NCBI GenBank assembly: GCA_963846505.1
Contig: CAWJWD010000001.1
Coordinates: forward strand, 558,001 to 622,000
Direction: 5' to 3'
DNA from: JACVRW01 sp963846505
GTDB lineage: Bacteria > Actinomycetota > Thermoleophilia > Solirubrobacterales > Thermoleophilaceae
Length of the DNA: 64,000 nt
The translations under genes and the position numbers were made by a program. Of this stretch, positions 45,743-53,846 are shown in pieces. Under the pieces are notes generated by a model. It saw nothing but the letters and a program-made list of their open reading frames with translations. It searched no databases and was not told the DNA's origin. The number at the start of each line of letters is the position of its first letter. Positions within the stretch are counted from its first letter, which is position 1.

Positions 45743-46885
45743 ATGCGACTCGTAGGCACCCGACGCTTCGTCGCCGGCACCGCTCTGGGCCGGGACGTCC
45801 CCCCGAACGCGGGCGAGGCACCGCTGCTGCGCGCTGGCCTGGAGCTGACCGAGGCCCACCGCGAGGCGCTGCTGCGCGCCGGCATCAACGCGATCTACGT
45901 CGACGACGGCGTCAGCGCCGACATCGAGATCGTCACCGCCCTCTCCGACAGCACCCGCCGCGAGGCGCGCAGCGCCCTGCACGACGCGTTCAAGTCCGCC
46001 CCGACCGTGATCGCCGGCGGCGGCACGTTCTCGAACGAGCAGATGCGCGACTTCACCGTCGTGGTCGAGCAGATCGCCTCCGAGATCTCGTCGGTCGGCG
46101 ACGCGGCGCTCGCGCTCAGCGACCTCTCCGCCTCGGACGCGTACACGATGGAGCACACGATCGACGTGACGGTCGTCGGCCTGCTCGTCGCCCGTCACCT
46201 GTTCCAGACGCGCGGGCGCGTGGACTGGCGCGGCGAGCGCAGCTACGACCGCCTCGACCACCACCTGACCCAGCTCGGCGTCGGGCTGTTCCTGCACGAC
46301 ATCGGCAAGCTCGCGATCCCTGCCGGGATCCTGCACAAGCCCGGCCCGCTGAGCGACGAGGAGTGGGAGCTGATCCGCCAGCATCCGGAGATCGGCATCC
46401 AGATGGTGCCCAGCGACGCGATCTGGCCGCGCGCCAAGGACGTGATCCGCTCGCACCACGAGCGCTGGGACGGCAGCGGCTACCCGCGCGGCCTCGAGGG
46501 CCAGGACATCCAGCCGTTCTCGCGCATCGCCGCGGTGGCCGACGTCTTCGACGCGATCACGAGCGAGCGCTCGTACGCGGCCGCGCAGCCGCAGCACGTC
46601 GGTGTCGAGACGATCCGTGCCGGCGCCGGCACGCTCTTCTGTCCCGAGGTGGCGGAGGCGTTCCTCGAGATCGTGCCGCCGTACCCCCCTGGTCACGAGA
46701 TCGTGCTCGCCGACGGCAGCGAGGGGATCGTCGTCTCGGTGCCGCCGAAGCAGGTCGACCTGCCACTCGTGCGCGTGGTGCGCGACGGCGACGGCAACGA
46801 CCTTGCCGAGCCGCACGAGGTGGCGCTCAGCGAGCGCCCCGCGCTGGCGCCGCGCACGCCCGCGCCCGCCGGCGCCGCGTTCTAG
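45743..46885 (+). CDS. HD-GYP domain c-di-GMP phosphodiesterase-like protein
   Basis: A 380-aa protein. Residues 1-120 form an N-terminal segment (DUF3391-like in position; not assigned). Residues about 130-310 are an HD-GYP domain: YTMEHTIDVTVVGLLVARHL, GLFLHDIGKLAIPAGILHKP, IRSHHERWDGSGYPRGLEGQ, IAAVADVFDAITSERSYAAA. The HD and metal-binding residues and the RWDGSGYPRGL signature are kept, so hydrolysis of cyclic di-GMP is likely. A C-terminal 60-residue beta-rich tail carries DGSEGIVVSVPPKQVDLPLV. Confidence 0.92.
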   Translation: MRLVGTRRFVAGTALGRDVPPNAGEAPLLRAGLELTEAHREALLRAGINAIYVDDGVSADIEIVTALSDSTRREARSALHDAFKSAPTVIAGGGTFSNEQMRDFTVVVEQIASEISSVGDAALALSDLSASDAYTMEHTIDVTVVGLLVARHLFQTRGRVDWRGERSYDRLDHHLTQLGVGLFLHDIGKLAIPAGILHKPGPLSDEEWELIRQHPEIGIQMVPSDAIWPRAKDVIRSHHERWDGSGYPRGLEGQDIQPFSRIAAVADVFDAITSERSYAAAQPQHVGVETIRAGAGTLFCPEVAEAFLEIVPPYPPGHEIVLADGSEGIVVSVPPKQVDLPLVRVVRDGDGNDLAEPHEVALSERPALAPRTPAPAGAAF

Positions 46886-47545
46886 CGGGCGGCCTTGAAG
46901 CCCGCGTTGCCGACGCAGTTGCCGAGCGACATCTCGACGCGGCCGTCCTTCACCGCACCGTTGCGAAGGCGGCCGCGGATGCGCACCGAGCCGCCGCGCG
47001 GCGGCCCCGTGGCGACGAAGCGCCCGTCCGGCGCGATCCGCGCCCGCTCGACCACGGCCGTGGCGATCTGGGTCGTGAACTGACCGGCGACCACGCCCGG
47101 GCAGAGCAGCGGCACCTTGGCGTCGAAGCTCGTCAGCGTACGACCGGCGCCGGTGATGCGGAAGCTCACCGAGCGCAGCCCGCGCCCCTTGCCGGCGTAG
47201 GAGCCGTCGTCGGCTCGATCGGTCTTCCAGCCGCTCGCCCGCCGCACGTTCACCGCGTGCGCCTTGCTCGTGACCGTCGCGCTGCCGAGCTTCGCCGTCA
47301 CCCGCAGCGCCTGCTTGCCACGCGGCAGCGTCACGCTCGCCTCGCCCTTGCCCGGCGAGCCGACCCTGGGCTTGGCCGTGGAGCGCAGCTCCAGGCGGCG
47401 CACCGGCCCGACCTCGTAGCTGCCCGGACAGCCGGTGCAGATGCGCCAGACCTGCAGTAGTAGGTGCCGGGCGTCTCCTGCGGGCGCGGCGGCGAACCGC
47501 CGGCGAGCAGCGCGGCGCGATCGGCACACCCCTGCCAGGCATGCG
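46882..47545 (-). pseudogene. 3' fragment of a secreted beta-rich protein, 5' end lost at the SRP RNA gene
   Basis: The readable part (about 210 aa) ends KVPLLCPGVVAGQFTTQIAT, GRFVATGPPRGGSVRIRGRL and LGNCVGNAGFKAAR. Upstream, AWQGCADRAALLAGGSPPRP and QETPGTYYWQVWRICTGCPG can be read if one deleted G near 47456 is restored (TGGCAG became TGCAG). The text resembles a class of actinobacterial secreted proteins with repeated Tyr-Trp strands. No start codon or signal peptide exists before the 3' end of the SRP RNA gene at 47558, so it is probably a truncated remnant. The 4-nt overlap with the HD-GYP gene is convergent. Confidence 0.55.
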
Positions 47546-47557
47546 CGCGAGTGTAAT

Positions 47558-47838
47558 AGCGGACCGTGCACCCCGTCTCTGAAGCAGGGTCCCGGGCGTG
47601 CCCGCCACCACTCGACTCGAGTCAGGCTGTTCCGCGGCGCATGAGTGGGATCGCTTAAGGCTGCTTCCTCCCGGATCTGACCTGGTTCGCAAGCACTCAC
47701 CGCGCGGGACCCGACCGTCAGCGCCTTGCGATGGCGTACTGACCCCGAGGCCCAAACCCCTCGAACGGGAATTCGGCCTCGCTAGAGCGGATTGCGAGTG
47801 ACAGGGCACCGCTAATTCCCCGCCTAGCACGGTCCGCT
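47558..47838 (-). ncRNA. ffs: Large bacterial signal recognition particle RNA (281 nt, with Alu domain)
   Basis: The universally conserved SRP domain IV is read on the minus strand as CCAGGTCAGATCC followed by GGGAGGAAGCAGCC (47655-47690), enclosed by the helix GCGGTGAGTG/CACTCATGCGC. The Alu domain is visible as GCGGTGCCCTG, then CAATCCGCTCTAGCGAGG and CCGAATTCCC (47765-47820). The 5' end AGCGGACCGTGC (47838-47827) and the 3' end GCACGGTCCGCT (47569-47558) are perfectly complementary over 12 bp and define the ends. The RNA binds Ffh for co-translational targeting. It lies near dnaX as in many bacteria. Confidence 0.92.
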
Positions 47839-47890
47839 GCGGAGAGTAGCGGCATACAGTGGGCGACACCAGCGACCCCCGGAGGCCACG

Positions 47891-48274
47891 ATGCCCGACC
47901 GACAGCCCGTCTCGACCCCCGACGCCCCCGCCGCGATCGGCCCCTACAGCCAGGGCATGCGCAGCGGCGACCTGCTCTTCTGCAGCGGCCAGCTGCCGCT
48001 CGATCCGTCGTCGGGGGAGCTCGTCGAGCTCGACATCGACGGTCAGGCGCGGCGCTGCCTCGACAACCTGCAGGCGGTCTGCGCCGCTGCCGGCGGCGAG
48101 CTCGCGAACGCGGTCCGCTGCACCGTCTACCTCACGGACATGGGCGACTTCGCACGCGTGAACGAGGTCTACGCCGAGTTCTTCGGCGACGAGCCGCCGG
48201 CGCGCGTGGCGGTCGCGGCGGCGGGGCTGCCGAAGGGCGCGGACATCGAGATCGACGCGATCGTGGCGCTCTAG
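47891..48274 (+). CDS. RidA/YjgF-family enamine/imine deaminase
   Basis: A 127-aa protein that hydrolyses reactive 2-aminoacrylate-type enamines. The N-terminal DAPAAIGPYSQGMRSGDLLF is the family signature, AVRCTVYLTDMGDFARVNEV and ARVAVAAAGLPKGADIEIDA follow, with the key Arg (A-R-V-A) and the C-terminal IEIDAIVAL. Trimeric cytosolic enzyme. Eight bp upstream of the PI-PLC-like gene. Confidence 0.92.
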   Translation: MPDRQPVSTPDAPAAIGPYSQGMRSGDLLFCSGQLPLDPSSGELVELDIDGQARRCLDNLQAVCAAAGGELANAVRCTVYLTDMGDFARVNEVYAEFFGDEPPARVAVAAAGLPKGADIEIDAIVAL

Positions 48275-48282
48275 GACGCTCG

Positions 48283-50490
48283 ATGAGCCGCTTCACGGAC
48301 TCCGGGCGCGGCATCGCCAGCATCGTGCTGACGGTGGTCGCAGCCGTCCTGCTCGCGCTCGGCACCGTCGCCTTCTACGCGCGCACGCAGGTGATCGACC
48401 AGCGGGCGTTCGCCGACCGCGCCGCCGACGCCCTCGCCGACGACGACGTGCGCGAGCTCGTCAGTCGCGAGATCGTCACCGGGCTGATCGACAACGGCAC
48501 GCCGGACCTCGTCGCCGCGCGGCCGCTGCTGGAGACGATCGTCGCCGCGGCGCTGCAGACCGAGCCGTTCGAGCGCCTGTTCCGCTCGGCGGCGGTCGAG
48601 GCCAACAAGACCTTCTTCGAGCGCAACCACGAGAGCGTCGCGCTGAACCTCTCGGACGCCGTGCAGGTGGTCCGCTTCGTCGCGCGCTCGATCTCCCCGC
48701 GCGTGGCCCAGGAGCTGCCGCGCAGCCTCGAGCCGGACCTGCTGCGGCTGCAGCGACGCGAGTTCGCGGCCGGCACGCTGCAGGTGGCCGACAAGGTGCG
48801 CGTGCTCGGGATCGTGCTGCCGCTGCTGGCGCTGCTCGGCTTCGCGCTCGCGGTGGTGGTCTCTCCCGAGCGGCGCATCGGCGTGCTGCGCTGCGGCGTC
48901 GGGATCGGCGCGACGGGCGTCGTGCTGGCGGCGGCGCTGCTGATCGTGCGTGCGCGCACGCTCGCCGGAGTCGAGGGTGCCGGCGAGGTCACCGACGCGG
49001 ACATGCAGGCCGCCGTCGGCGGGGTGCTCGGCGCGTTCTTCGGCGACCTGCTCAGCTGGGCGCTGCTGCTCGCCCTCGGCGGCATCGTGGTCGCCGCTGC
49101 CGCGGTGGCGCTCGACCCCGAGGACGTCGAGGTTCCGCAGGCGCGCCTGCGCCGGGCGCTGTTCACTCGCCCGGAACGGGCGTGGCTGCGCGCGCTGCGA
49201 GGTGCCGCGACGGTCGCGCTCGGGGTGTTCGTGGTGCTGTCGCCGCAGGTCGCCCTGCAGCTGGCCGCGCTGCTGATCGGCGCCTACCTCGTCTTCTTCG
49301 GCACCAGCGAGCTGCTGGCGCTGCTGCAGCGACGCGGCGTGACCCGGGTCGAGGCCGAGCGCCACCGCTGGCGGGCGCTGGCCGCCTCCGCGACGGTGGC
49401 GCTGGCGGCCGTGGCGGCGGCGGTCATGGTCGTGCTGGTCGTGACCGACTCGGACGAGCGCCCGTCCTCGAGCCTCGCTGCCGCCCGCGGACCGGACGGC
49501 GCGCTGCGCTGCAACGGCTCGATCGCCCTCTGCGACCTGCGCCTCAACGAGGCGGTGTTCGCGGGCACCCACAACTCGTTCTCGGCCGCGGACAGTCCCG
49601 GCTGGTCGATCACCAACCAGCGCCGCACGATCCCGCGCCAGCTGCGGGACGGCATCCGCCTGTTCCTGATCGACCCGCACTGGGGCGTCGCGTCCGGCGA
49701 CCGCGTGAAGACCGACTTCGAGGCCGAGGGACGCGAGCGCAACAAGGTCGCGAAGGCGCTGCCGCCCGAGACGCTGCTGGCCGCCAAGCGCCTCGCCGGG
49801 CGGGTGGGGCTGCGCGGCGGAGAGGGTGGCGAGAAGGACGTCTGGCTCTGCCACACCGTCTGCGAGATGGGGGCGACGAAGATGGTCACCGCGCTCGCCG
49901 ACGTCAGGAAGTTCCTCCAGGACGAACGCGGCGAGGTCGTGATCCTGTTCATCGAGCCCTACGTGCCGCCGAAGGCGATCGAGCGCGTCTTCGACGACGC
50001 CAAGCTGACCCGCTACGTCGCGCCGCTCGACCGCGACGCGCCGCTGCCGACGCTGCGGCACATGGTGCGCACGAACAAGCGCGTCGTCGTGTTCACCGAG
50101 CACGACGCGGACGGCACCGTGCCCTGGTATCTGGACGGCTTCTCGTTCGTCCAGGACACGCCGCTCGGCGAGGAGAAGGTCTCGCAGGCCTCCTGCCGAC
50201 GCGAGCGCGGCACCGCCGACAGCCCGCTGCTGATGATGAACCACTGGGCCGACGTGGCGCCGCCGCGCCTGACGCCCAACCGGCCCTGGCTGAAGCGCGA
50301 CGTGATCCTCGAACGCGCCCGCCGCTGCGGCCGCGTGCGTGGCATGCCGGTGAACATGATCCCGGTCGACTTCTACGAGGAGGGCGATCTGATCGGGGCC
50401 GTCGAGGAGCTCAACGCCGACGCGATCCAGCGCGTGCGGCGCGAGCGGCGCGTGCTGGCCGAGGCGGCGGCGGAGAACGTCGCCGACTAG
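48283..50490 (+). CDS. Membrane protein with C-terminal PI-PLC X-like domain
   Basis: A 735-aa protein. Residues 1-40 hold one helix; about 40-165 an extracytoplasmic helical domain; 170-410 five or six helices (VLGIVLPLLALLGFALAVVV, LLSWALLLALGGIVVAAAAV, LAASATVALAAVAAAVMVVL). Residues 430-700 resemble a bacterial PI-PLC catalytic domain (FAGTHNSFSAADSPGWSITN with the first catalytic His, GIRLFLIDPHWGV, DVWLCHTVCEMGATKM with the second His, EVVILFIEPYVPP). The substrate may be a phospholipid head group or another phosphodiester. It likely faces outward, anchored by the helices. Convergent with a TetR gene (4-nt overlap). Confidence 0.82.
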   Translation: MSRFTDSGRGIASIVLTVVAAVLLALGTVAFYARTQVIDQRAFADRAADALADDDVRELVSREIVTGLIDNGTPDLVAARPLLETIVAAALQTEPFERLFRSAAVEANKTFFERNHESVALNLSDAVQVVRFVARSISPRVAQELPRSLEPDLLRLQRREFAAGTLQVADKVRVLGIVLPLLALLGFALAVVVSPERRIGVLRCGVGIGATGVVLAAALLIVRARTLAGVEGAGEVTDADMQAAVGGVLGAFFGDLLSWALLLALGGIVVAAAAVALDPEDVEVPQARLRRALFTRPERAWLRALRGAATVALGVFVVLSPQVALQLAALLIGAYLVFFGTSELLALLQRRGVTRVEAERHRWRALAASATVALAAVAAAVMVVLVVTDSDERPSSSLAAARGPDGALRCNGSIALCDLRLNEAVFAGTHNSFSAADSPGWSITNQRRTIPRQLRDGIRLFLIDPHWGVASGDRVKTDFEAEGRERNKVAKALPPETLLAAKRLAGRVGLRGGEGGEKDVWLCHTVCEMGATKMVTALADVRKFLQDERGEVVILFIEPYVPPKAIERVFDDAKLTRYVAPLDRDAPLPTLRHMVRTNKRVVVFTEHDADGTVPWYLDGFSFVQDTPLGEEKVSQASCRRERGTADSPLLMMNHWADVAPPRLTPNRPWLKRDVILERARRCGRVRGMPVNMIPVDFYEEGDLIGAVEELNADAIQRVRRERRVLAEAAAENVAD

Positions 50491-51089
50491 CGGCGGGGGC
50501 GCATGCCCAGCAGCATGCGCTCGACCGCGTCGGCGACGAGCTCGTCGCGCTCGGCCTCGTCGACCAGCCCGCCGTTGATCAGCGAGGCGAGCCCTTGGAG
50601 CGCCGCGAAGGCGACGATGGAGATCCGCTCGGGATCGCCCGCGATGATCTCGCCGTCGGCCTGGCCCTGGGCGACGAGCGCGAGCGGAGCGGCGAACGCC
50701 CGCTCGGAGGCCTGGCGCAGCGTCTCGTCCGCGTCCGGGCTGTGCTTGACCGCGAACATCAGCTCGAGCAGCGCGGCGTGCTCGGTGGCGAAGCGGACGT
50801 AGGCGTGGGCGAAGGCGCGCAGGCGCGCGTCGAAGGCCTCGCCGGCGGCGTCCATGGCGGTCTCCAGCTCGCCCCCGAGGCGCTCGAAGCCGTCCTCGGC
50901 GAGCGCGTCGAGCAGCCCCTGCTTGTCCGGGAAGTGACGGCGCGGCGCGGCATGGCTGACACCGGCCTGGCGCGCGAGCTCCCGCAGCGAGAGGTCCCGG
51001 ATGCCGCCGTCGGCGAGCGCGCGCTCGGCGTGGCCCAGCAGCTCCGAGCGCAGGTTGCCGTGGTGGTAGGGCCGAGTCGACGCCTCCAT
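50487..51089 (-). CDS. TetR-family transcriptional regulator
   Basis: A 200-aa repressor. The N-terminal HTH is LSLRELARQAGVSHAAPRRH followed by FPDKQGLLDALAEDGFERLG. The C-terminal ligand domain resembles the WHG/TetR_C_33 type (LRAFAHAYVRFATEHAALLE, LMFAVKHS). It is divergent from the SDR gene; the 67-bp gap carries a promoter with operator-like repeats, so it likely controls the SDR gene and itself. Confidence 0.9.
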   Translation of the reverse strand: MEASTRPYHHGNLRSELLGHAERALADGGIRDLSLRELARQAGVSHAAPRRHFPDKQGLLDALAEDGFERLGGELETAMDAAGEAFDARLRAFAHAYVRFATEHAALLELMFAVKHSPDADETLRQASERAFAAPLALVAQGQADGEIIAGDPERISIVAFAALQGLASLINGGLVDEAERDELVADAVERMLLGMRPRR

Positions 51090-51112
51090 CGTCCGATCGA
51101 TCCTACCGTCTC

Positions 51113-51156
51113 ATGTTGTCGTTGACATCAATGTTGTCATCAGCTACTTTGTCGGC
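51113..51156 (+). promoter_or_regulatory. Leaderless-type promoter of the SDR gene with TetR operator-like repeats
   Basis: TTGACA (51122-51127), a 17-nt spacer and TACTTT (51145-51150) form a near-consensus sigma70-type promoter. The ATG at 51157 starts 7 nt after the -10 box, where transcription should begin, so the mRNA is probably leaderless. ATGTTGTC occurs twice (51113-51120, 51131-51138), and TGACA-N7-TGTCA overlaps the -35 and spacer, a plausible TetR binding site. Confidence 0.6.
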
Positions 51157-52056
51157 ATGAGCGCCTCGCGTTGGACCGCCCAGGATCTGCCCAGCCTCGA
51201 CGGTCGCACGGCCGTGATCACCGGAGCCAACAGCGGCCTCGGACTCGTGACCGCCCGGCTGCTCGGCGGTGCCGGCGCCCGCGTGGTGCTCGCCGTGCGC
51301 GACGTCGCCAAGGGCGAGCGCGCCGCCGCCTCGATCGAGGGCGCGAGCGAGGTGCGCCAGCTCGACCTCGCCGACCTCGCGTCGGTGCGCGCCTTCGCCG
51401 AGAGCTGGAACGAGCCGCTCGACGTGCTGATCAACAACGCCGGCATCATGGCGGTCCCGAAGGCCCGCACGGCCGACGGCTTCGAGGCGCAGATCGGCAC
51501 CAACCACCTCGGCCACTTCGCGCTCACGAACCTGCTGCTGCCGCACGTCGGCGATCGCGTCGTGACGGTCTCTTCGGGCGCGCACCGCATGGGCTCGATC
51601 CGCCTCGACGACCTCAACTGGGAGCAGGGCCGCTACGAGCGCTGGCGCGCCTACGGCCAGTCCAAGCTCGCAAACCTGCTGTTCACCTCCGAGCTGCAGC
51701 GGCGCCTCGAGGACGCCGGCTCGGACGTGCGCGCGCTCGCCGCCCACCCCGGCTATGCGTCCACCAACCTCCAGAGCCACACCGGCAGCCGCCTCCAGCA
51801 TGCGCTGATGGTGGTCGGCAACCGCCTGCTCGCCCAGAGCGACGAGATGGGCGCTCTGCCGAGCGCCTATGCCGCGACCCAGGACGTCCCCGGCAACAGC
51901 TACGTCGGCCCGGACGGCATCGCCGAGCAGCGCGGCCATCCCAAGCTCGTCGGCCGCAGCGGCGCCGCCCGCGACGCCGAGACGGCGCGTCGTCTCTGGG
52001 ACCTGTCCGAGCAGCTGACCGGCGTGAGCTTCCCGCTCGCGCGCGCCGCCGCCTAG
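51157..52056 (+). CDS. Short-chain dehydrogenase/reductase
   Basis: A 299-aa classical-type SDR: GRTAVITGANSGLGLVTARL (TGxxxGxG cofactor loop), LDVLINNAGIMAVPKARTAD, GTNHLGHFALTNLLLPHV, VVTVSSGAHRMGSIRLDD (catalytic Ser) and YGQSKLANLLFTSELQRRLE (YxxxK). It is most like NADP-dependent retinol dehydrogenase/WW-domain oxidoreductase-like SDRs. Substrate unknown. Controlled, presumably, by the divergent TetR. Confidence 0.9.
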   Translation: MSASRWTAQDLPSLDGRTAVITGANSGLGLVTARLLGGAGARVVLAVRDVAKGERAAASIEGASEVRQLDLADLASVRAFAESWNEPLDVLINNAGIMAVPKARTADGFEAQIGTNHLGHFALTNLLLPHVGDRVVTVSSGAHRMGSIRLDDLNWEQGRYERWRAYGQSKLANLLFTSELQRRLEDAGSDVRALAAHPGYASTNLQSHTGSRLQHALMVVGNRLLAQSDEMGALPSAYAATQDVPGNSYVGPDGIAEQRGHPKLVGRSGAARDAETARRLWDLSEQLTGVSFPLARAAA

Positions 52057-52079
52057 GGCGTACACTCTGGCCCTCTCCC

Positions 52080-52151
52080 GGGCGCGTAGCTCAGCGGGAG
52101 AGCGCTCGCCTCACACGCGAGAGGTCGCTGGTTCGAACCCAGCCGCGCCCA
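52080..52151 (+). tRNA. tRNA-Val (anticodon CAC)
   Basis: Acceptor GGGCGCG (52080-52086) pairs with CGCGCCC (52144-52150). The anticodon stem CTCGC/GCGAG holds the loop CTCACAC with anticodon CAC, the T arm is CTGG-TTCGAAC-CCAG, and the discriminator is A52151. CCA is not encoded. Confidence 0.95.
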
Positions 52152-52175
52152 CTCCGGCCGATCCCGCCGCCGCTC

Positions 52176-53717
52176 CTACCGCGTGATCAGCAGCGTGTAG
52201 CGCTTCTGCCCCGCCTTCAGGACGCGGTTGCCCTGGAAGCGCACGGTCAGCCGCAGGCTCGTGGCGCTGCCGACCTTCTTGCGTGGCACGTTCACGGTCT
52301 TGGCGAAGCGGCACTTGCCCTTCTTGAGCTTCAGCTTCACGGTGCGGGTGGCGAGCTTCGTCTTCTTCTTCTTGAGCGTGAGCTTGATCTTGCCCTTGCA
52401 GGCGTTGGCCAGGCTGACGCCCTTCGGCGGCTTCACGGCGCCGCGCATGCGCACGCGCACCTTGCGGCCGACGATCTTCGCCGTCAGCGAGTTGCCCTTG
52501 CCGGTGAAGTCGAAGCCGGCCGTCTGCGTGGGGCCGCTGGGGCCAGGGCCGGGTCCGGGAGTTGGACCGGGCCCAGGTCCGCCAGTGCCAGGCGTGCTGT
52601 TGGCCTGGGTGGTGAGCATCAGCTTGCCGCCGGTGCCGCCGACCGCGCCCTGAGCGGCGCTGGCGAGCGCGACCGAGCGCCAGTCCTGGGTAGTGAGCGC
52701 GCCGTCGCCGCCGTTCCAGTTGAAGTCGCGGCCGTTGACGGACGTCAGTACGTGGCCGCCGTTGCCGGCCGAGAGCACGGTGCCGCCGGCGAAGTCCACG
52801 TCGGTGGGGCCGGTGGACGGGAACGGATGGGCGTCGTCGTTGAGGACGCGGAACCACTCGGTCGTCTGGTAGGCGTCCTCGGTGTACTGCGCGGTCGAGT
52901 TGCCGTATGGCGCGCCGGAGACCGCCCAGAGCCGGTTCGGGTTCTCGGGATCGCCGGCGATCCGGCCACCGATCTCGAAGCCGTTGGCGGCGCCCTCGGG
53001 CTTGGTCTGAGTCTCGCCGGCGAGGTTGTCGGTCGAGAACGCGATGCCGCTGAAGCCCGCGGAGGCGAGGTAGAACACGTCCGGGTTCGCGGTGACGAAC
53101 ATGTCCGTGAAGCCACCGGTCTGCTCGACCTTGCAGTTGTCTCCCGCCACCGGCGGGCTCTTGCGGTTGGCATCCACCCAGGTTCCGGCCGCGCCGACGT
53201 TGCTGGCGACGCCCGGCTGAGAGGTGGCGAGCCGGCGCTCGGCGCCGCCGACCCAGGCGCGGCCGCCGCCCGCGAAGTGGACGAAGTTGACGTCGCCCAG
53301 CGGCACGTTGAAGGTGCACTGGTTCGCGCTGCCGTCCCCGATGTTGGAGACCGGGATGCCGGCGGCTGGGACGGCCGTCCACGAGTCGCCGCCGTTGACC
53401 GAGCGCAGCACCTGGCCGCCGTCTCCGACCGCGAGGCCGATCGCGCCGCCGGCCTGGAACTCGATGTCGTTGAGCGCGATCGCGCTCGCGGCCCGCACGA
53501 CGTGGAAGCCGCTCAGATCCGCGTTGCGCTTGTAGATCGCCCCGGCTGCGGTGGTGAACCAGAAGCGCGTGTCGCTCTGGTACTCGATCGCCGTGATCGT
53601 GCTCGACGTGCCGGAGGGGGCTTCGGTCCAGATGCCCGCGGACGCGGAGCCGGCGAGGGCTCCGAGCCCAACGGCGCAGAGTGTGGTCAGGACGAGCGAG
53701 CGAACGACGCGTGACAA
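52176..53717 (-). CDS. Secreted beta-propeller (BNR/YCF48-like) protein
   Basis: A 513-aa protein with a signal peptide (RSLVLTTLCAVGLGALAGSA-SAG). Residues 28-350 repeat a propeller-like pattern (VGDGGQVLRSVNGGDSWTAV, GNGGHVLTSVNGRDFNWNGG, GGTGGKLMLTTQ), as in sialidase/photosystem-stability repeats. A Gly/Pro linker (about 355-385) leads to a basic beta-rich C-terminal domain (GKIKLTLKKKKTKLATRTVK, VRFQGNRVLKAGQKRYTLLI), possibly wall-binding. Likely a surface protein; no catalytic residues identified. Confidence 0.78.
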   Translation of the reverse strand: MSRVVRSLVLTTLCAVGLGALAGSASAGIWTEAPSGTSSTITAIEYQSDTRFWFTTAAGAIYKRNADLSGFHVVRAASAIALNDIEFQAGGAIGLAVGDGGQVLRSVNGGDSWTAVPAAGIPVSNIGDGSANQCTFNVPLGDVNFVHFAGGGRAWVGGAERRLATSQPGVASNVGAAGTWVDANRKSPPVAGDNCKVEQTGGFTDMFVTANPDVFYLASAGFSGIAFSTDNLAGETQTKPEGAANGFEIGGRIAGDPENPNRLWAVSGAPYGNSTAQYTEDAYQTTEWFRVLNDDAHPFPSTGPTDVDFAGGTVLSAGNGGHVLTSVNGRDFNWNGGDGALTTQDWRSVALASAAQGAVGGTGGKLMLTTQANSTPGTGGPGPGPTPGPGPGPSGPTQTAGFDFTGKGNSLTAKIVGRKVRVRMRGAVKPPKGVSLANACKGKIKLTLKKKKTKLATRTVKLKLKKGKCRFAKTVNVPRKKVGSATSLRLTVRFQGNRVLKAGQKRYTLLITR

Positions 53718-53846
53718 GGCGGTGCCTCCCGGCGGCTAGGGGTTCCCGGCGTCACTCGGCATTCCCCCCAGGAACCTGAAGTCCTGCCCCCGATCACAGC
53801 CGATCGAACAGACGCGGCAGCCAGCTGGCGCGTCTGCCGCGCCGGC

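Noticed and set aside
45726..45800. Possible c-di-GMP-I (GEMM) riboswitch at AGGGCAAACC just before the HD-GYP start
   Set aside because: The string resembles part of the GEMM consensus, but the following P1b/P2 sequence (GACGCAAAGCC and the tetraloop receptor) is absent and the motif straddles the start codon. Treated as chance.
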